49,039 nucleotides of DNA. It comes from Bacilli bacterium. GTDB taxonomy: Bacteria > Bacillota_I > Bacilli_A > RFN20 > UBA1709. The notes under the pieces were generated by a model. That model saw only the letters and a program-made list of their open reading frames with translations, made no database searches and was not told the origin of the DNA. The stretch lies in contig JAQUUH010000004.1 in NCBI GenBank assembly GCA_028693955.1, positions 1 through 49,039 of the forward strand, in the 5' to 3' direction. Position 1 is the first letter of the stretch. Each line of letters opens with the position of its first letter. The position numbers were made by a program, and so were the translations under genes. This document shows, in pieces, positions 43,575-49,039 of this stretch.

Positions 43575-43603
43575 AGAATATCATATAAATTATTTTTTTA
43601 CAA
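43575..43603 (-). promoter_or_regulatory. Sigma-A-type promoter for T-box-cysS
   Basis: TTGTAA-N17-TATTCT. Confidence 0.6.
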
Positions 43604-43608
43604 TATAG

Positions 43609-44157
43609 TTAATTCTTAATTATTTTCTTCAAAAATGGATAAATAATGAAAGCTAAAACTGTCCCAATTAAGGCTGTAATAAGTTGTGAATAAGAAAAAG
43701 CCGCACTAAGTACTTTAATTTGAGTATCATTTAAATTTGGTATCAAAGGAATAGCAATCATTACTACTCCAACATAAATTACTAACGCTTTTAGTATTGG
43801 AGAAACGACAAAAAACATTAAATAACTAAAACTTATTTTAAATTTTTCTTTCTTTTTATCATAAATTCTTTTTAAATATGTGCCTCCAAGTAAAGATATT
43901 ACTAAATTTCCTAGAGCAATAAAGGGTATAATTATCAAAAATGCTGGTCCTATCCCCAAAAAGAAAGCTAAGAATGGCGAGATAATTGCCAATATTACTC
44001 CCCCATAAATACCTAAGGCACAAAAAGAAATAATCAAAATCAAATTAACTAAAGATCCAGTAAAATATTGCCCAAGTGGCTTAGAAAAAAACTGGACAAC
44101 TAATAATATCGCCAAAAATAATGCAGTCTTTGTTATAAATAAAATTTTTTTATTCAT
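43609..44157 (-). CDS. Membrane protein, ECF transporter S-component-like
   Basis: 182 aa, ~6 TM helices, resembles S components; substrate not assignable. Confidence 0.6.
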   Translation of the reverse strand: MNKKILFITKTALFLAILLVVQFFSKPLGQYFTGSLVNLILIISFCALGIYGGVILAIISPFLAFFLGIGPAFLIIIPFIALGNLVISLLGGTYLKRIYDKKKEKFKISFSYLMFFVVSPILKALVIYVGVVMIAIPLIPNLNDTQIKVLSAAFSYSQLITALIGTVLAFIIYPFLKKIIKN

Positions 44158-44171
44158 TTTTTGCTCCTTCT

Positions 44172-45029
44172 TTAAAATCGCAACTTTTTAAAAAGCATTG
44201 GATAAAGTCCGAACCCTACAAAGGCCATTAAAAAGTAGCGAAGGAAATGGAGATAAAAAACATCAGGGAAAACTATTTTTAAACCTTCTTTTATTCCAAT
44301 GATAATTAATAATCCTAAAGCTAATCTCATTGCTTTTTTCCAAAGTGCTCTAGGTATAGTAAAATTCACATACTTTTTTTCAAAAACGATAGCTAAGAAC
44401 GCTCCAACAAAAAGACCATATAGTTTGAAAAAATCAGTGGACAATATACTATTATCAATTGCAAAAAATATTGCAAAAGGAATGAATATTATTGCTGTAA
44501 TACCAAAAAGATAATTTTCTTTTTTATAATGGTCATATAAATAATTGCCTCCAAAGGCAAAAACAATTCCCAAAAATGCTCCAACAATAACATCTGCAGG
44601 GTAATGCACACCAAGATATAGCCTAGATATTGCGACTAAAATTATTATTATAGTTGTCAGTATGCTAGCCCATCTTTTCTTTATAAAAAGCGATAAAGAT
44701 ACATATAGTGTCGCAGCTGTTTGCGTGTGTCCGCTTGGAAATGAGTACCCTGTTGCTGTTTCTACTCTCAAAGATCTTATCCCTTCTTCTCCAATTGGTC
44801 TAGGAGCTTTAACAATATTTTTTACGATACCATTAAAAGTCATAGAAGTAAGCATTATATAAGTTAACTTTTTAGCTAATTGCTTGTTGTAACAAAAATA
44901 CATAAAGGCAATTATTAATATTGCTATCAATTCTTCTCCAAACATTGTTATATATTCAAACAAAGAATCAAGAAATCCATTATTGAATTGCTGAATCCAT
45001 CTAATAATTTCTAATTGAAATTCCTTCAT
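44172..45029 (-). CDS. PAP2 family phosphatase (membrane)
   Basis: KAPRPIGEEG...SFPSGHTQTAATL...SRLYLGVHYPADVIVGA. Confidence 0.93.
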   Translation of the reverse strand: MKEFQLEIIRWIQQFNNGFLDSLFEYITMFGEELIAILIIAFMYFCYNKQLAKKLTYIMLTSMTFNGIVKNIVKAPRPIGEEGIRSLRVETATGYSFPSGHTQTAATLYVSLSLFIKKRWASILTTIIIILVAISRLYLGVHYPADVIVGAFLGIVFAFGGNYLYDHYKKENYLFGITAIIFIPFAIFFAIDNSILSTDFFKLYGLFVGAFLAIVFEKKYVNFTIPRALWKKAMRLALGLLIIIGIKEGLKIVFPDVFYLHFLRYFLMAFVGFGLYPMLFKKLRF

Positions 45030-45043
45030 TTTAACACTCCTTT

Positions 45044-46711
45044 TTATTCAAAATAATAAACCCTGGCTTCATATGGTCTTAACAAAAAACTATTGATATC
45101 TACTACATCATCATAATTTGCTAATAAACATTCACTTTTTTTATTTTTAAATTCATCCATTAAATCAAATTTTTGATTTTTATCAGAAAAGTTAGAAATT
45201 ACAAGTATATATTTATCATTATAAACTCTACTATAAACATACAAATTTTTATCTTGTTTATAATGCTCAACATATTTTCCGTTTATTACTATATCATTGT
45301 TTTTACGAATACTAATTAATTTTCTATAATAATTTAAAACTGAATTTTTATTTTTAATATTATCTTGAACATTAATGCTTTTATAATTATCGTTAATTTT
45401 TATCCAGGGAGTTCCCTTACTAAATCCAGCATTTGCAGAATTATCCCACTGCATTGGTGTTCTAGCATTGTCTCTACTTCTTTTGAATATAGCTTTCATA
45501 ATATATGATTTAGGTATTCCCATTTTTCTTGAAACTTTCAAAATATTTAATGTCTCGGTGTCTTTAAAATCTTCAATTGTTTTAAAATCCCCATTTGTCA
45601 TTCCAATCTCTTGACCTTGATAAATGTAGGGAGTTCCTTGTAAAAAATAAATCATTGTTGCAAGCATTTTACATCCCAAATCATGATATTCAAGTTTAGT
45701 ATTGAATCTACCAATTGATCGGGGCTGATCATGGTTTTCTAGATATAGCGAATTCCAACCTATACCATACATTTTATCTTGCCATTTCGATAATACTTTT
45801 TTTAGTCTTTTTAGTTTAAACTTTCTCATTAAATATTTAACCCCAAAAAAATTATCAACATCCATGTGTTCAAATGTAAATAAACTATCTAATTCTTCTC
45901 TTTCTTCTTTTACATAATAAGGCGCTGTTTCAACATCCATTAATACTGATTCTCCAACAGTCATTGCATTATACTTGCTAAAAGCATCACGATATAATTC
46001 ATGTAAGTATTCATGAATGTGTTTACCATTTAAATAATGCTCTTTCCCAACTAAAGCAACATTCCACTTACCTTTTGGCAAATCTTTATCTTTAGATATC
46101 AAAGTTATTACATCGCACCTAAATCCATCAACACCAAGTTCTAACCAATAATTAATAATAGATTTTATCTCTTCCATAACTTTTGGATTGTTATAATTTA
46201 AATCTGGTTGCTTTTTAGTAAAAAGATGCAAATAGTAATCATCAGTATCAGGGTTATATTCCCAAGCATCTCCCCCAAAAAATGATGTCCAATTATTTGG
46301 CTTTTTACCATTAATGCCTTTTCTAAAAAAATAATAATTTCTATATGGAGAATTAACATCTTTTCTCGCTTTTTTAAACCATTCATGTTCATCTGAAGTA
46401 TGATTTATTACTAAATCCATTATTAATCTAATATTTCTTTTATGCATTTCACTAATCATTAGTTTCCAATCATCGAGTGTTCCAAAATCATCCATAATAT
46501 CACGATAATCACTTATATCGTAACCATTATCATCATTTGGAGATTTATAAACTGGAGATAACCAAACTGCATCTATTCCCAAAAAAGATAAATAGTCAAG
46601 TTTTTCAATTATTCCTTTTATATCTCCAATACCATCATCATTTGAGTCTTTAAAACTCCTGGGATAAATTTGATATATAAAAGCATCTTTATACCATCTA
46701 TTCCTTTCCAT
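45044..46711 (-). CDS. GH13 alpha-glucosidase / oligo-1,6-glucosidase-like
   Basis: WYKDAFIYQIYPRSFKDSNDDGIGDIKGI; MDLVINHTSDEH; GVDGFRCDVI; LENHDQPRS. Confidence 0.93.
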   Translation of the reverse strand: MERNRWYKDAFIYQIYPRSFKDSNDDGIGDIKGIIEKLDYLSFLGIDAVWLSPVYKSPNDDNGYDISDYRDIMDDFGTLDDWKLMISEMHKRNIRLIMDLVINHTSDEHEWFKKARKDVNSPYRNYYFFRKGINGKKPNNWTSFFGGDAWEYNPDTDDYYLHLFTKKQPDLNYNNPKVMEEIKSIINYWLELGVDGFRCDVITLISKDKDLPKGKWNVALVGKEHYLNGKHIHEYLHELYRDAFSKYNAMTVGESVLMDVETAPYYVKEEREELDSLFTFEHMDVDNFFGVKYLMRKFKLKRLKKVLSKWQDKMYGIGWNSLYLENHDQPRSIGRFNTKLEYHDLGCKMLATMIYFLQGTPYIYQGQEIGMTNGDFKTIEDFKDTETLNILKVSRKMGIPKSYIMKAIFKRSRDNARTPMQWDNSANAGFSKGTPWIKINDNYKSINVQDNIKNKNSVLNYYRKLISIRKNNDIVINGKYVEHYKQDKNLYVYSRVYNDKYILVISNFSDKNQKFDLMDEFKNKKSECLLANYDDVVDINSFLLRPYEARVYYFE

Positions 46712-49039
46712 TTGGATCTTTCCTTTCTTTTTTGAAAAGACTTAATATTCCTTTAAAAATTTCTCTATTCATAAAGTGAAGAATTGCCTCTGCTTTATAA
46801 TAACTAAATCCTCCTAAAAGAACCATAGTTCTAAATGTGACATAGTCTGCTTGTCTAGAAGCAGATTCCTCATTTAAAATTGCATTCTCTTTAATATTTT
46901 TAGTTACTAAACTATGCAAAATTTTTCCAAACATTGTCTTTCTCATTTCTTTTAGACTCGTATTGAAAGTAAATGGTCTACTAATTTTCTTGTTTTGAGG
47001 AGGAATAACATCACTATTTATCAAAAGTTTAAAATCATCATTATTAAATTGAGTGTGTTCGTGATAGGACTTTGGTCTTATAAATACTTTTTCGGTTTTA
47101 CTACCTTGAATCTCTAATTTGAATATGTGTTTTATATCTCTTGAAGAAGTCCCTATTGCCACTTCATAATTGCCAGTTGCTAATTCAAATTTATCGCTAT
47201 CAAAATCAAAATACATTAAATCATTAAATTCTACATCCATTGATAGGTGCCTTTTCTCGTTGATTTTCAAAAATATCTTTTCAAATTTTTTTAGTTCTTG
47301 CGAAGCAAAAAATGTATTATCAGTTTTATTTCTAACATATAATTGAACTACTTCGCTTCCAGAATAATTACCAGTATTTTCAATGTCTAATTCAACAATA
47401 AACTTGTCTTTTTGTTTATTAATTGAAAAATTACTTAATTGAAAATTAGTATAAGATAATCCATACCCAAAAGGAAATCTAACATCAATATTATATGTAT
47501 CATAATACCTATATCCAACATAAATTGATTCTAAGTAGTTACTTGCTCTTGATCCTCCTGGATAAAACTTATATGATGGTATGTCACATATTTTTTTAGG
47601 ACAACTTTCTGCTAATTTGCCACTTGGATTTACATCTCCAAATAACATATCTACAACCGCTCTTGATCCTGCCTGTCCTGGTAATAATGTGTATAATATT
47701 GCTTTTGTGTGTTCCAAAAATTCTACATTTAAAACTCCACCACCATTTAAAATTACAACAATATTTTTATTTACTTTATATAGTTCTTCAAGCAAGCGAT
47801 ATTGATTATTTGGTATTTTCAAGGATATTCTATCTGCGCCTTCTGATTCATATTCATCAGTTAATCCAATAAATAGCAAAATAATTTTGTGCTCTTTTGC
47901 TAACTTAACAGCCTGAGACACTAATGTTGCACACTCTTCTGGTATATCAGAATATCCCCTAGAATACTTAATACCTTCTTTTCTTTTTTTAAGTTCATAA
48001 AAAGTATTGTTAATATATGTAGGGTTTACTCTTGAACTTCCCCATCCTTGAATGTGGGGATTTTTAGCTAAATCACCAATAATAACAAAATCATCATCAA
48101 CATTTAATGGTAAAATATTGTCATTTTTTAATAACACAAATGATTCTTTTGCAACTTCATAGGCTATATTGTGATTTTCTATTTTATCTAATGGAAAAGA
48201 ATCAATAATTTTTTTCTTAAAATTCTCTTGTAAATTTAAAATTCTTTCAACACTAGTATTTATTACATCCTCACTTAATTGTTTATTTATAACAGCATCG
48301 ACAATTTTTTTATCATTAAGTCCTTTACTGCTTGGCATTTCTAAATCCAAGCCAGCTTTTAATGATTCTACTCTATCATTAGTAGCTCCCCAATCGCTAA
48401 CAACAATACCTTTAAAATTCCATTCTTCTCGCAACAAATCATTTAATAAATACTTATTCTCACAAGAATAAATACCATTAATCATATTATATGAGCACAT
48501 AACGCTTTCAATATCTAACTCTTCAATTATTTTTCTGAAACTATATAGATATATTTCATTTAAACTTCTTTTATCAACAATTGAATCATTACTAAAACGA
48601 TAAGCCTCTTGAGAATTCGCTGCATAATGTTTTAAGCAAACACCAACACCTTTTGATTGAACTCCTTTAATAAAAGCCATCGCGATTTGCGAAGTTAAAT
48701 ATGGGTCCTCACTAAAATACTCAAAATTTCTTCCACACAAAGGATTTCTTTTTATGTTTATGCCTGGAGCTAACAAAATATCAACCTTTTCTGATAGGCA
48801 TTCTCTTGCTATTGCTTCTCCCATTATATAAGCTATTTCTTTATTAAAACTGCAAGCCACTGTTGTGGCTGGTGGAAAACATGTAGCAGGAATTGATTCA
48901 TTATCATCTACACTATTATCATAATATTGTTTTCGCAATCCATGGGGACCATCACTCATTCTAATTGATTCAATATTTAATCTAGAAATATTTAATGTAT
49001 TCCATGAATCTTTACCAGACAATAAGCCAGCTTTTTCTT
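46698..49039 (-). CDS. GH3 family glycosidase (beta-glucosidase-like), 5' end outside window
   Basis: SDGPHGLRKQ, GRNFEYFSEDPYL, CLKHYAANSQE, VVSDWGATNDR; frame stays open to the window edge (EKAGLLSGKDSW). Confidence 0.93.
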   Translation of the reverse strand, partial: EKAGLLSGKDSWNTLNISRLNIESIRMSDGPHGLRKQYYDNSVDDNESIPATCFPPATTVACSFNKEIAYIMGEAIARECLSEKVDILLAPGINIKRNPLCGRNFEYFSEDPYLTSQIAMAFIKGVQSKGVGVCLKHYAANSQEAYRFSNDSIVDKRSLNEIYLYSFRKIIEELDIESVMCSYNMINGIYSCENKYLLNDLLREEWNFKGIVVSDWGATNDRVESLKAGLDLEMPSSKGLNDKKIVDAVINKQLSEDVINTSVERILNLQENFKKKIIDSFPLDKIENHNIAYEVAKESFVLLKNDNILPLNVDDDFVIIGDLAKNPHIQGWGSSRVNPTYINNTFYELKKRKEGIKYSRGYSDIPEECATLVSQAVKLAKEHKIILLFIGLTDEYESEGADRISLKIPNNQYRLLEELYKVNKNIVVILNGGGVLNVEFLEHTKAILYTLLPGQAGSRAVVDMLFGDVNPSGKLAESCPKKICDIPSYKFYPGGSRASNYLESIYVGYRYYDTYNIDVRFPFGYGLSYTNFQLSNFSINKQKDKFIVELDIENTGNYSGSEVVQLYVRNKTDNTFFASQELKKFEKIFLKINEKRHLSMDVEFNDLMYFDFDSDKFELATGNYEVAIGTSSRDIKHIFKLEIQGSKTEKVFIRPKSYHEHTQFNNDDFKLLINSDVIPPQNKKISRPFTFNTSLKEMRKTMFGKILHSLVTKNIKENAILNEESASRQADYVTFRTMVLLGGFSYYKAEAILHFMNREIFKGILSLFKKERKDPNGKE

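Overview
AT-rich, low-GC Gram-positive (Firmicutes/Mollicutes-like, inferred from protein sequences) chromosome segment. Almost every gene is on the minus strand. Read in transcription order (high to low coordinate): a partial GH3 glycosidase, a GH13 alpha-glucosidase, a PAP2 phosphatase, an ECF S-component-like membrane protein, a Cys T-box and cysS, rlmB, a SigH-position sigma factor, rpmG-secE-nusG, rplK-rplA-rplJ-rplL, an RsmC-like methyltransferase, rpoB-rpoC, rpsL-rpsG-fusA-tuf, a small membrane protein, the S10/spc/alpha ribosomal protein supercluster (rpsJ to rplQ, no rpmD), ecfA1-ecfA2-ecfT, a truA-PHP fusion, a divergent acetate-kinase-like gene, rplM-rpsI, a PH-like protein, tRNA-Ile, a MATE transporter, and tRNA-Asn/Glu/Thr/Leu. 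I see no CRISPR array, prophage or clear transposon. The items most worth a second look are: the TruA-PHP fusion; the ~110-120 aa insertion in the RpoC clamp region; Asn at the rifampicin-site His position of RpoB; an acetate kinase paralogue with altered catalytic motifs; and several structured 5' leaders (S10, str, rplK, rplJ, rplM, cysS T-box) behind clear sigma-A-type promoters. Nothing here proves a new multi-gene system. The novelty is in unusual versions of core genes and in cis-regulatory RNAs.
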